A stretch of 50,402 bases of DNA from Pigoraptor vietnamica. Its lineage: Eukaryota > Opisthokonta > Filasterea. Below, piece by piece: positions 7,962-17,545 of the stretch. Numbering within the stretch: the stretch's first letter is position 1; every line of letters starts with the position of its first letter. The stretch covers positions 1 through 50,402 of the forward strand of contig CALSCQ010001656.1 of the NCBI GenBank assembly GCA_943704525.1. The letters are read 5' to 3'. The notes under the pieces are model-generated. The model ran no database searches. It was not told the origin of the DNA and saw nothing but the letters and a program-made list of their open reading frames with translations. The translations under genes were made by a program, and so were the position numbers.

Positions 7962-10900
7962 CTGGGTGGCGAGTGCGCCGTATGCGGCCGCTATGTCCTT
8001 GAACCGCCTGTTGGCTTCTTCGGCATCCTCGGGATTGCGGTCGGGGTGCCAGCGCAGGGCAAGGGCCCGGTATTGCCGCCGGATTTCCGCCTGCGACGCC
8101 GTGCGGGGCAGTCGCAACACGCTGTACGGGTCCGATGCGTCGTATGCGTAGTGCGCATCGTCGCTGCCTTCGCTGCGAGATTCTTCGCCGGGCTTGGGGG
8201 GTGCGCCGCCCGCCGGGAGGGCCCCGTCGAGTCCAATAGACGAGCACAGGTCCGCAAGGAAGTCGTGGACGTTTGTCTTGTGGTTGCGCAGGTTCGTTCG
8301 GCTCGCGAACCAGCGGAGGCACACGTCGCACTGGTGGCCCGCGGCCGTCTCCCGTGTCGCTTTGCGCGGCCGTGGCTGCGGCATTTCGCTTCGCCTTGCG
8401 GTCGCGCGTTTCAAGGGCGGCCGCTTGTCGCCGTCGCGATTGTCGCGGCGCCCCGTGGATCCATTCTGCGGGCCCGTCCCATCGACCCCCCGCGAGATAT
8501 CCGGGCCCTGAGGCCGTGCCGACGGCGCCTGCGGGACACTGGCCGATTCGCCCAACGGCCGCTGGCCCATCGGTTCGGCACTTCCGTTGTCCTTAGTCGC
8601 TGTTGTACCGTTTTCGGCGGAGCTGCTATTGCCCATTAAATCGGGATGGTCGGGAATTTCGAGAACATGTGCTGCCCGAAGGTGTGCTCGCAGCTGCGCC
8701 CAATTCGCAAAGTCGACGCCGCAGTGCGCCCATCGACACACCAGCGGACTGGCAGCGGGGCGCACGTGAGCAGACGCCAGGTGGGCGGCAAGGCGCCCTG
8801 GCGTGGCGCATCCAGCGCGGCAATGGTTCCACGCGCATGGCACCGCAGCGCCCGCGCTCACGTCGGTAATGGCCACACGGCCGTCGGCGTGTCCCGTAAG
8901 GACGGCGCACCGTCCACCCTCGACAAAGGCCGCCGCGGTGATAGCGGTCGCGACGGCATGTACCACAGCACGCGTTGTAGCGCCCTAGGCACGGCCTGTT
9001 GTCAGCGACCAGGCGTCTACGAATGTAGTCCGCAGTTGCGGCATGAACAAGTGCCCACCTGCACGCTAAAGACACGCAGATACGAGTCCGCAGACGCAGT
9101 AGTCAAGGAGTCTCCGACCAAGGCTAGACCCAAGACAGGCCCGCCATGACCCGCGAAGATCCGTGTGCATTCAGCCGTCTGCAAATTTACGATTGAGAAT
9201 TTGCGCAATCACTTGCAGCCGCAGAGCTATCGAGACTCACCGCAAGAACAAACTCTCTGGCCACGCAATCCGACGACCCCGTGTAGAGTTTTTCCGCCGT
9301 CGCTACTACGCACAGTACAGGCGCGGCGTGGTCCAGATACACTCTCACGCAGGTGCCGTCCGCCCGGTCAAATAATCGCACGGTGCCGTCATGCGACGCG
9401 GTCAACAGACAAGACCGCCCGGTCGCTTCGGCGAGAAGCGACACAGCGCCAACCGTCCCCTCGTGTCCGACAAAGCGTCGTACAAGCGCCTTGTGCTGCG
9501 CAGAAGGCACACGTCAGCCAGTGAAGTGGACACTCCGAAAGCGCATTAGTTACTCACGCTGATGTCCAGCTCGATTGCATTGCCGGCATGAAGGCCGACG
9601 ATGCAGCGGCCGCAATGGGCATCCACACAGACTGCAGATACGGCATCGCCAAGCTCAAACGACCACAGCTCAGAGCCAGAGTCGCAGTTAACTGCGCGCA
9701 AAACGCCGTCGCCAGAGCCGCACACAACCGCAGAAAAATCGCCTTTGGGGCATTTTGCATCAAAAGCGATGGTTTCGCAGAGAGCCACGGCGGAGATTGC
9801 CGAGCCCAATTGTACGCATTTCGTCGCCTCCAAAGACCCCTGAAAGCACATGCGGTCAGCGTCGAGCAGTACCGAGACACGCAACGGGTGTACCCACCTG
9901 CATTCCGTTCAGCCACCAGCAGGAACCATCGGCATAGGCCACAACGGCCCTCGTTCCCGCAGTAGACACGGTCGCAACCGGGGCCACGGACGGGCGACAT
10001 TCGCCAGCATGAAGAGGCACGGCCTCAGTCGCCGAAGGTGCAGTGTCCGCGCCTCCGCCATCAATGTCTCGGGCAACTCCCGCAACTCCCGGCGGCAAGG
10101 AGGTCGAGTTTGCGTCCGCGATCTCAGAGCTCGACGCCCCCAGGGCATCGTTCATTTCACGCAGGATGGCTGCGAATTCCTCAGCAACGCGGCTGCTGGT
10201 GCCTGCGAGACGGTCGGCAATCCCGCGCAGGTCCAACAGAGAAGGCGCAACAGCATCTGTTCCAGCGAGCGCTGGCTCAGGTGAGACTTGTACTCCAGGG
10301 CGCATCGCGACAGAATTGAGCTCCACCTGCTCGCAGTGTTGGGAGGCGGGTGTCTCGTCCGAATCCCCTTCGGGCGCGAACGCCGACGCAGCCACCGGCC
10401 GGTTGTCGCGCAAATTCGCGTCCTCCGCACGGCCGGGCATGCGACTTGGGCGAAACATCTCCATCTGCACGTCGGCTGGTGTGCGGAGAGGTACCTCGCT
10501 CTCTTCGTCCGCGGGAGAGGTCGCAGCCACAACGAACGGTTGCAGCGGCGGCGCATTTCGCTTTGGCGGCGGATGCGAAGAGTCGCCCGAATCAGCCTTC
10601 CGTTTCCGAGGGCGGGACGGCGAGCGAGCGTCCTCCGCTAGGGGTTTGGCGGGAATGCGAGCGTCCGGTGAGGCGGGGTGCGTGCTCGGGGGCACCATGG
10701 GCGTGATGGATTGTTCGACGGGCACCACGCTTTCATCGCTGCGAAACACAACCTCGGCGCGACTTGGGACGGAGATGGGCACGGCCTTGTTGCGCTCACT
10801 CTCACTGCGGCCGCTCCGCTCGCTCTTTGACGTCGCCACTGCGACGCGAATGGAGCGCGGTCCCACCCGCAGGCCGTTGAGCGCCAATGCATGGCGGGCC

Positions 10901-11343
10901 TCACTGGCGCGCAAGAACTCGATGAACCCGTGCGGGGACTCGCCGCCGCTCCCTTTCAGCACGCAGCGCACTATCGTGCCAAAACTTTCGAAGAGCGCGT
11001 GCAGGTCGCGGACACCGAACGGCGGCGGAGGCAAGCAGCCGACGTAGAGGGTCGACGGCGACTCGTCACCCGACAAGTGCCTGGACCGCACGAGAGAGAG
11101 ATTGGCAGGGCGGCCGCGCACATAGACGCGAAATGCGCAGTCCCTCAGCGCCGCGAGTGCCTCTGCGGGGGTGCCGTAGTTGAGGAAGGCGTGGCCCAAG
11201 CACTCGCCTGTTTGCCAGTCGCGCGCAACTCGGCACGACACGGGCGGATGCGCCGCAAACGCCGCCGCCACGTCGCGCTCGTCCGTTTGCGGGTCCAGGT
11301 CCCCGAGGCGCAGCGTGGCATCGTCGCGGGCCGCGTCGGCCAT
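7959..11343 (-). CDS. RRM-RRM-WD40 propeller-C2H2-J-domain fusion protein
   Basis: Five exons: 9898-11343, 9558-9839, 9241-9495, 9059-9178, 7959-8984; all introns phase 0 (58-74 nt); 1041 aa. RRM1 (about 8-88; LRLGDL, LGHAFLNY) and RRM2 (about 97-172; STLYVGCL, HGFIEFLR) lead. A Ser/Pro-rich, basic linker runs to about 455. Seven WD-like blades follow (about 455-735; e.g. SCLLTASHDGTVRLFD, LTTASADSYLRVFS, CAVLTGHADGRVAITDV). Two C2H2 fingers lie at 751-774 and 784-807, a basic linker, then a third finger at 920-941 (CDVCLRWFASRTNLRNHKTNVH broken at position 20). A terminal J-domain spans 986-1041 with HPD at 1014-1016 (ALRWHPDRNPEDA). Every domain junction is inside an exon, which argues against a merge of neighbouring genes. 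An RNA-linked Hsp70 co-chaperone is plausible; no such family is known to me. Confidence 0.85.
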
Positions 11344-11423
11344 TCGAGCGGCGGCCAGGGGCCCTGCTAGCGACCCATCGCAAGCGGGTCGCTTGTCAAG
11401 CACCAAACGATGAGAGTGTCCGT

Positions 11424-11429
11424 CACGTG
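11424..11429. promoter_or_regulatory. CACGTG E-box in a divergent promoter
   Basis: GTCACGTGATTGATGA lies between the divergent starts at 11343 and 11522. Motif evidence only; same class as the sites at 6874 and 15350. Confidence 0.5.
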
Positions 11430-11521
11430 ATTGATGACTCTCACACGGCCATAAAACTGCGAAACGGCGACAATGAAGATGAGCCTAATTGCAAGCCCCA
11501 CCACCGAAAACTCCAACAGCC

Positions 11522-11878
11522 ATGGCCGCCAACGCGCTGTCTGCACGACAGCTGTACAAACAGGTGTGTGTCACCTGTGTGTCGTGTCGGTGTGGCCTGA
11601 TGCTGACTCGGTGTCTGCAGCTGCTCTTCATGGGCCGCGAGTATCCGCTGGGCTATGACTACTTTCGAAAGAAGGCGAAGGCCGCCTTTTTGAAAAACCG
11701 GGAGATCACCGACGAGGCGGAGGTTGCGCGCTTGGTGGGGCGCGGGGCGCACGTGCTGAAGGAACTCGAGGCGCTCTACATGCTGCGCAAGTACCGGGCG
11801 TTGAAGGCGCGGTACTACCCCGAGGACACGCGCGAGATGCAGCTTCTCAGACTTCAAAAAATGGAGCAGGAAATATAG
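11522..11878 (+). CDS. ETFRF1: LYR-motif protein, electron transfer flavoprotein regulatory factor 1 (LYRM5)
   Basis: Mitochondrial matrix LYR protein; the human protein binds ETF and removes its flavin, damping fatty-acid oxidation. Exons 11522-11563 and 11621-11878 (57-nt intron) give 99 aa. The LYR helix reads [19 protein letters not shown] across the splice. It is followed by the conserved [32 protein letters not shown] and LKARYY, near-identical in layout to human ETFRF1. Met at 11522 is chosen over an in-frame upstream Met (11489) because it matches the family length. The stop is 19 bp from that of the convergent Cgi121 gene. Confidence 0.92.
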   Translation: MAANALSARQLYKQVCVTCVSCRCGLMLTRCLQLLFMGREYPLGYDYFRKKAKAAFLKNREITDEAEVARLVGRGAHVLKELEALYMLRKYRALKARYYPEDTREMQLLRLQKMEQEI

Positions 11879-11897
11879 CCACTGCATGTAATGCGTC

Positions 11898-12569
11898 TCA
11901 GTGCAGCTCCTTTGTCGCCATTCGGCACACAACGGCGTCCACAAGAGCGCTCGGCCCGAGCGCCATTTCATCGTCGGTAATCTTGTACGTGGTCCGGATT
12001 TTTGGCACATTTGCTATGCGGGGCAGATCCGCCACGGCGCAGCGACGTCCCTGTACCCTCGCAGCTGCCGCATCCGCAGCTCCTTCGCTTGTTAGGCATG
12101 CGACTAATACGTGACGCGTGTCTCGCGAGATGCCAAACTTTGCAAGAGCGTCGCTTATGCTCGTCGACGGCGACAGGTGGAACAGAAGCTCTGCATGCAC
12201 GGAGCGCGTCTTCTGGCGCCCGCATTCCATTGCACGGCAAGCCTTTTGTGCGGCCACGCACACGTGAAATCCATCGACAATCTGGCGACAGGGGCGTGAG
12301 CGAGTGAATGCTCTCATCGGACATAGCCGTTAAAATACGGCGCCACTAAGTAGGCCCTCTCAACTTTGGTACACTTACGTTCTCTGCGTCTAAGAGAGTC
12401 GCGTCCAATTCGCCATTCGTGACAGCCGCCTTGAGTGCCTCGCTCTGCCAAGCGAGGACATTGAATCAGCCAGACGCAACTCGAAAGCGCTGCACGACCA
12501 ACTCACGTTGACGACGTCTGTGAAAAGCGCCAAGAATAACTCGTTTGCGCCAACTCGGAAGCGCTCCAT
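11898..12569 (-). CDS. TPRKB: KEOPS complex subunit Cgi121 / TPRKB
   Basis: Binds the Bud32/TP53RK kinase in the KEOPS complex, which makes t6A37 in ANN-decoding tRNAs; it also presents the tRNA 3' end. Exons 12507-12569, 12379-12444 and 11898-12281 give 170 aa. Conserved blocks: FLALFTDVVN, IVDGFHVCVAAQKA, KTRSVHAELLFHLSPSTS, ISDALAKFGIS, VLVACL, VADLPRIANV and LVDAVVCRMATKEL. These match human KTRTLSTEIIFNLSP, SEALKKFGIS and LLDAIICRMSTKDV in order. The second intron is 97 nt. Convergent with ETFRF1, and divergent from the small ORF/ENPP unit. Confidence 0.93.
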
Positions 12570-12729
12570 TTGAGCTCGTGTGACAGTCGGTTGGCGCCGT
12601 GTTGCAATCAAGAAGCAAGGGGCTGCCGAGTCCGTTGGCCGGAAAGGGGCCTTACCGATCGATCTGTGGCTGCGGTTGCCGTTTTCGCGCACTCGTCAAC
12701 GGCGAACACAAACGGCCACCCTGCAGAGC

Positions 12730-12918
12730 ATGGAAGAGTATCGGGGCGTGCGCACCACTCTTGCCGCCGTCGCTGAACGAGGCGCGCGGCTCGCGGCGCT
12801 TCACCGCCTGCTCCTCGCGCAGAACGCCGCCGTCGCCCGTGCCGCGCGTGCCACTGGTTCACTCTACGGCGCATGCGCGCACCCCCATAGCAGCGCGCCG
12901 GGTGCAGCAAACAAGTAG
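12730..12918 (+). CDS. Short ORF (62 aa), uORF or small gene ahead of ENPP
   Basis: ATG-to-TAG frame ending 7 nt before the ENPP start codon. The peptide is Ala/Arg/Leu-rich and helical (MEEYRGVRTTLAAVAERGAR, LAALHRLLLAQNAAVARAA). It could be an upstream ORF on the ENPP mRNA, a separate short gene, or chance in GC-rich DNA. No homology recognised. Confidence 0.3.
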   Translation: MEEYRGVRTTLAAVAERGARLAALHRLLLAQNAAVARAARATGSLYGACAHPHSSAPGAANK

Positions 12919-12925
12919 TGTGTCC

Positions 12926-13094
12926 ATGGGGGGGCTCACTGCTTCAAACTCCGCGGGGCCAGTCGATGACGACGTGCCATTGTGCGACGGCGTGGAGGGT
13001 GCCGCAGACCCGGAAGCCGTCCGCCTGCAGAGCTTCGTCGAATATCGTGAGGGCCTGCGCGAGGACCAGTGGGTGGAGGTGGGCGTTCGGCTTG

Positions 13095-13163
<69 letters not shown>

Positions 13164-14727
13164 GTGTGTGTGTGTGTGGTGTTGCGCTATCTCCTCCCAA
13201 AATCTCATGTGGCATCCCGCGCAGACGCTTCTTGGCCGCCTTCACCGCTTCCGCCGCAGCCGCGCGTCTTTCTGGCTCATGGCAGCCTTTCTAATAGTGT
13301 GCGGGTTCATAATCGGTTTTCCTCTCGGCCGTTTGACGAAGTGTGCGAAGGCGTCGCCTGCGTCGTCTGAGCTTGTTGTGCTTGTGTCCCTGGACGGCTT
13401 TCGCGCCGACTACTTGCGCAAAGGGCTGACGCCAAACCTTGATCGCCTGGGTGCGTACAGCCCGCGACAGAAGTTTGTCATACTTATGCAAGAAGCTTAC
13501 GTAAAGGTCGCAATCTCTCGCAGCACGGAACGGTGTCTCGGCGCGCGCCTTGGTGCCGTGCTTTCCCACAAAAACGTTCCCCAACCACTATTCGATTGCG
13601 ACGGGGCTCTACCCCGACGTGCATGGCATTGTCAACAACGGCTTCGTTGACCCTTCGTTCAAGGGATGCAAGAAATTTGCCCTGAGCGACGAGAGCCATC
13701 TCGACCCAAAGTGGTGGGGCGGCATGCCGGTGAGTCTCTCAAAGAGCAGGACCTATTGTTCCGCGGTGTTAATGCGGGGTATCGGTCGTGCAGATTTGGG
13801 CCGCAGCCGAACTCCAGGGCTTCGCGACTGCCGTTATCGACTGGCCCGGGTCCGATGTGCCCATCGGGGGTGTGCGCCCCTCGTTTTGGCGGCCGTATCC
13901 GGGTCACGTGCCTGCAGCGTCTGTTGTGGCCACGGCACTCGCCCACGCCACTGCAGATGGCAGCGCACCGTGGACACACGGCTACAACGCGCGCAAAGCG
14001 CCCATTCTTGTCGCGGCGTACATTCCGACAGTGGACACGGCGGGCCACTCGTTCGGTCCGGATTCCGCTGAAGTGAACGCCGCGGTTGTGGAGGTTGACA
14101 CTGCTGTCGGCGTTCTGATGGGCAGCCTGCCCTCGCACGCTCACATTGTGGTCGTAAGCGACCACGGAATGGCGGCCATGTCGTGGAATCGGACCGTGTA
14201 TCTCGACGATTACGTGCCAACGGACTGGCTCGCCGTGACTGCGTCCGGCCCCGTTGCCTTTGTTGATCCCGCAGGCGGTGGGTTTCCCATCGTGTTCCAT
14301 GAAATCCTTTCAGCCACTTATTTTTGACGCCCTTGCAGAGGCCACTGCGGAGGGCATTTTCGAGCGTCTTGTCGGCGCTCATCCCCAGATGAAGGCGTAT
14401 CTTCGGGCCGATCTGCCATCGCGGTTTCACTACGGGTCCAACCCGCGCATATCGGCCGTCGTGCTGCTTGCGGAAACGGGCTGGTGCATTGTCACAAGGG
14501 CAATTGCCGAGGCCGACCCCACCGCATGTAGTGGTGGCAATCATGGCTACGATAATCTGGCGCCCGAAATGGCCGCCATTTTCGTTGCGGGCGGACCGCG
14601 GTTTCGCGCGGGTGTTACGGTCGACAGCCTCAGCAACCTGGACATCTACCCGCTTCTCGGACGGCTGCTCGGAATAGCTACATTGCAACACAACGGCACG
14701 GACGCCGCCGTTCAGCTGCTGCGATAA
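12926..14727 (+). CDS. Type II membrane nucleotide pyrophosphatase/phosphodiesterase (ENPP family)
   Basis: Alkaline-phosphatase-fold ectoenzyme with two zinc ions; hydrolyses nucleotide or phospholipid phosphodiesters outside the cell or in the secretory lumen. Exons 12926-13078, 13225-13450, 13524-13729, 13794-14277, 14339-14727; 485 aa. A cytosolic N-terminus with acidic residues precedes a signal anchor (about 67-86, FWLMAAFLIVCGFIIGFPLG). Catalytic landmarks: VSLDGFRADYL (metal Asp), VPCFPTKTFPNHYS (nucleophile Thr in KTFPNH), GLYPDVHGIVNN, PKWWGGMP, WPGSDVPIGG, PTVDTAGHSFGP (Asp and His ligands), VVVSDHGMA (Asp-His pair) and GNHGYDN (His ligand). All metal ligands are present, so it should be active. 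Intron 1 contains a long (GT)n run. Which ENPP subfamily is uncertain. Confidence 0.93.
13099..13162. repeat. (GT)n microsatellite in ENPP intron 1
   Basis: About 30 GT units begin 20 nt after the ENPP intron 1 donor (13079), followed by further TG-rich sequence to about 13183. Length variation here could affect splicing efficiency. Confidence 0.9.
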
Positions 14728-14801
14728 AACATGTCTTTTATCCTCAAATTGCTGCACGCGCGCAAACGCGACAAACGCTGCGCAAGGGCAACGAAAGACT
14801 G

Positions 14802-15215
14802 TTACGATAAATTCTGCGATGCCGCCGCTCCGGTCTCACGCTCTAGCGCCCGTATTTGTTCCGCGATCGATTGGTTTTGACGGCGGAGGTCATCCACTTC
14901 GCTCTCTTGCAGTTCGTTCTTTCGCCGCATGAACTGGATGTACTCGGTCGCCCGGTGCAGGATCATGGCGCGCGACGCCTTCTCTCCCACGAGGTTGGGG
15001 ATGCTGTCCCGCAGCACGGTGAAAGAGTCCTTGATGTGGTCGCGACGCTTACGTTCAAGGGCATTGTGATGAGCGCGCTTCTCTGGCCGCGACCCTTCGC
15101 TTCTGTCTCGGTCGTCCCGGGCAATGCCGCGGGTGGCCTCCGTTGCGTCGCCAAACTCGTCGCTCTCCACGTCCACGTCGTCAACGTCGTCCATATCGTC
15201 AGGGCCGTCGCTCAT
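14802..15215 (-). CDS. MAX: MAX-like bHLH leucine-zipper transcription factor
   Basis: Obligate partner of MYC/MXD/MNT-type proteins that binds CACGTG. Single exon, 137 aa. The basic region [17 protein letters not shown] is essentially that of human MAX, with the His, Glu and Arg residues that read CACGTG. The loop [10 protein letters not shown] and helix 2 [13 protein letters not shown] follow, then a leucine-zipper-like run ([19 protein letters not shown]). The acidic N-terminus ([16 protein letters not shown]) matches the MSDNDDIEVESDEE style of animal MAX. The protein stops shortly after the zipper, lacking the longer animal tail. Its promoter, shared with the Frag1/DRAM gene, contains two CACGTG sites. 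It is convergent with ENPP (74 bp). Confidence 0.95.
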   Translation of the reverse strand: MSDGPDDMDDVDDVDVESDEFGDATEATRGIARDDRDRSEGSRPEKRAHHNALERKRRDHIKDSFTVLRDSIPNLVGEKASRAMILHRATEYIQFMRRKNELQESEVDDLRRQNQSIAEQIRALERETGAAASQNLS

Positions 15216-15544
15216 TTTTGCTTAGCATTGCGGTGCGGCCTCGCGGCGCGCCCTGCGCTGTGTTCTGTGTTCGCGCGTTTGCGAAGATGATGCAATTATC
15301 GACGCTCGTGCGTGCACATCATGGACAAAATCCGGGGTGAACGAATGGTCACGTGCAAAGGTTACCCTGGTCACGTGCGTTTTGTTTTTCGCAATCCGAT
15401 TGGCTGCGAGGCACCCCAAAGGTCCGCATCATGTGACGGGCCGTCGAATCTGCGCGGAAAAATTGTAGCCACAACACGAAGCACAGCTGAGAGACATCTT
15501 CTGTTCTGGGACGTTGTCCAGTGCGCCCGGGGCTATTGTCGAAA
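15216..15544. promoter_or_regulatory. MAX / Frag1-DRAM divergent promoter with two E-boxes and a CCAAT box
   Basis: The 329 bp between the MAX and membrane-protein starts holds CACGTG at 15350-15355 and 15372-15377, 22 bp apart (about two helical turns). An inverted CCAAT (ATTGG) lies at 15399-15403 and an imperfect E-box (CATGTG) near 15430. No ORF of note. The layout would suit autoregulation of MAX. Confidence 0.55.
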
Positions 15545-16486
15545 ATGGACGTTCTCGGGCAGCTTCAAGTGCGCAAGCTCACCTTTCTCTCCGTCGGGAT
15601 CGCAATCTCGACGATTCTCGCGTGCTATGGACTTGCGGCCGGCCTCGGCCACGTTCCGGCATGGCTTCCCATGATCAGCGACTGCGCAGTGCAGTCTCCT
15701 GAGCGCTATCCCTTCCGACTTGGGTGCGTAGTGTGTTCACACGCGTGTTTGTTAAGAATTCCGGCTCATGGCCATTTCTTCCCAGAATCATCTCGGGTGC
15801 AGTCCTCATGGCCACCAACATCATCATTATGTACACGTACTTGTCAACGCTCCAGCCGAACTCGACGGGCCTCGGCGCCAAGTACGATTCCGTGTCCGCA
15901 ATTCTGGGTTGCGTTGCCTCACTCGGGCTCGCGACTGTGGGCGCCGTGAACGAGGTGGAGCTGCGACCTGTCCATGACGGTGAGCTCAATCCGGGTCTTC
16001 CTTCGTTCTGTGCGCGCCACATCTAATACGGTCACTCTGTTTACAGCTTCGGCCGTCGTGTTCTTTGCGCTCTATCAAGTCTACATGATGCTGGTCACGG
16101 TCAAGCTGTGGCGGTGTGGTGGTGACTCCAACCGCCTGGCACCCACGCAAGTGGCTCTCTCTTTGCGCATCAAGATTGGCGCCGTCATCGTTTCGCTCGC
16201 CGCGCTCCTTACGCTCGTTGTCCTCGCGGTGTTCCTTGACGCGAATCAGACTTACATTGCGATGATGGAGTGGTGAGTGGCGCGTTGTGTGCATTACCAA
16301 AACATGTTGGCTGACACGCACCCTTGCAGGCTGTCAACATTCTGCGTGCAGGCCTTCAACCTCTCGTATTGCATCGAGTTTACGAACGACCTCACGCTGT
16401 CGACGATCTTCTACCCGCCAACTCTGACGAGCGCCCCCTGGCGCCAGATGGCTCTCGCGCGCAACCCCAAGTCTCTTCTGCCGTGA
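15545..16486 (+). CDS. Frag1/DRAM/Sfk1 (TMEM150) family membrane protein
   Basis: Six-helix membrane family whose members act in autophagy (DRAM), phosphoinositide kinase regulation (Sfk1/TMEM150) and GPI-anchor remodelling (PGAP2). Exons 15545-15723, 15786-15979, 16047-16272, 16330-16486; 251 aa. Helix 1 is LSVGIAISTILACYGLAAGL. The family lumenal loop LPMISDCAVQSPERYPFRLG follows (TMEM150/DRAM: ISDTG..PPE). Further helices are ISGAVLMATNIIIMYTYL, ILGCVASLGLATVGAV, ASAVVFFALYQVYMMLVTV and IGAVIVSLAALLTLVVLAVF, with the last in the C-terminal exon. The conserved SxGL-(S/A)-x-VG motif is present. Ends 14 bp from the end of the convergent EXOSC1 gene. The exact subfamily is not resolved. Confidence 0.82.
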
Positions 16487-16500
16487 TAATTGTTTATGCG

Positions 16501-17432
16501 TTAAACCACCTTCGCCACCTTGCGAAACTCGATCGCCATTGATTTTGGGCACTGCATCTCGCACCAGCTGACGGGCTGCATGCGCGCACCTGCAGCATAA
16601 TACTCGGTTAGCATAAGAGTGGCAGCAATTCCGTGCAACGCGAGCCGCTCACCTGCTTCGCTTAGCGCGTGCACAACACCGAGTTCATTGCGCGCGGTAG
16701 AAAGATAATAGGAGCGGGCATCGCCAAGGGATATCTATGCAGAACCAGGTCAAGGAAGATCGCCGTACAGCAAGACAGGGAAGGCGGCAGTGCCATTCCC
16801 GTGCACAGCAAGACAGGGCCGCGGTAATAGGGTACTGCGCAACACGAGCGGATACCACCTCTGCCGCAACAATGTCTCCCGGGCGAAAGCACTTGTAAAT
16901 TTCGACGGAATCCTTCTCTGTTGCTCTTACGTCCTGAGACCTGCATCAGCCAGCAAATCAGCCCACGGTCCCGCAACACTTTTCACTGCTCCTCTCACCT
17001 AATAAGACCGCGAAATTCGTCACGCAGCGGGTACTGCCCCACACACAAGATGGAGACCTTCGCGTACTTTGGCGTCACAGTTGTCACCTGTGGAAGCACG
17101 GGGTGAGTTTGCCGGCCGCAGACAGTGCTGTGTGTCCTGCCAACGCACCTTGGCGGTTACGATGGACCCCACTTCAGGAACTTTCGCAAAGATGTCCCCG
17201 TCCTCCGATAGCACGCGCAGCTGGGCCTTCGTGCAATATGAGACCTGGCTTCACGCGTGTCTGTGCTCAGAAACCGTACCTTCCCTCCCGGCTCCTCCAG
17301 CGACACGACGCGACCGACGGCGGCGGCGTGAATGCTCCCCGCCCTCTCATAGGCCCCGGGGCCAGCGCAGTGCGTGAGCGTGCTGCCGATGCGCTGGCCC
17401 GGCGTCGCGAGCTGTGTGCTCCTTTCTGCCAT
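16501..17432 (-). CDS. EXOSC1: RNA exosome cap subunit CSL4 / EXOSC1
   Basis: S1/KH cap subunit of the 3'-5' RNA exosome. Six exons: 17280-17432, 17149-17244, 16999-17087, 16856-16940, 16653-16734, 16501-16589; 197 aa (human 195). The N-terminal domain includes [20 protein letters not shown] and VGSIVTAKV. The S1 region reads [40 protein letters not shown] and [20 protein letters not shown]. The C-terminal zinc-ribbon-like tail is [13 protein letters not shown], with human [13 protein letters not shown] as the match. Introns are 61-121 nt. Intron 4 (16735-16855) includes a doubled AGCAAGACAGGG motif. It is divergent from PIGA across 113 bp with an E-box. Confidence 0.94.
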
Positions 17433-17535
17433 TCGCACGGTCGAGACGGTGTGGACGGTGCCGAACTACTGCTACAAGTTCCAATTGCACTTGGCTGCAG
17501 GGATGGCCGTACTACTCGTCTCGTGGGCAGTGTGG

Positions 17536-17541
17536 CACGTG
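17536..17541. promoter_or_regulatory. CACGTG E-box in the EXOSC1 / PIGA promoter
   Basis: GGCACGTGACC lies 5 bp before the first PIGA ATG (17546) and about 100 bp upstream of the EXOSC1 ATG (17432). If PIGA starts at the second ATG (17612), the box is 71 bp upstream. Confidence 0.5.
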
Positions 17542-17545
17542 ACCG

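Noticed and set aside
10043-11047. 334-codon plus-strand ORF opposite the RRM region
   Set aside because: Shadow of the minus-strand RRM exon; no motifs, and the RRM RNP signatures are on the other strand.
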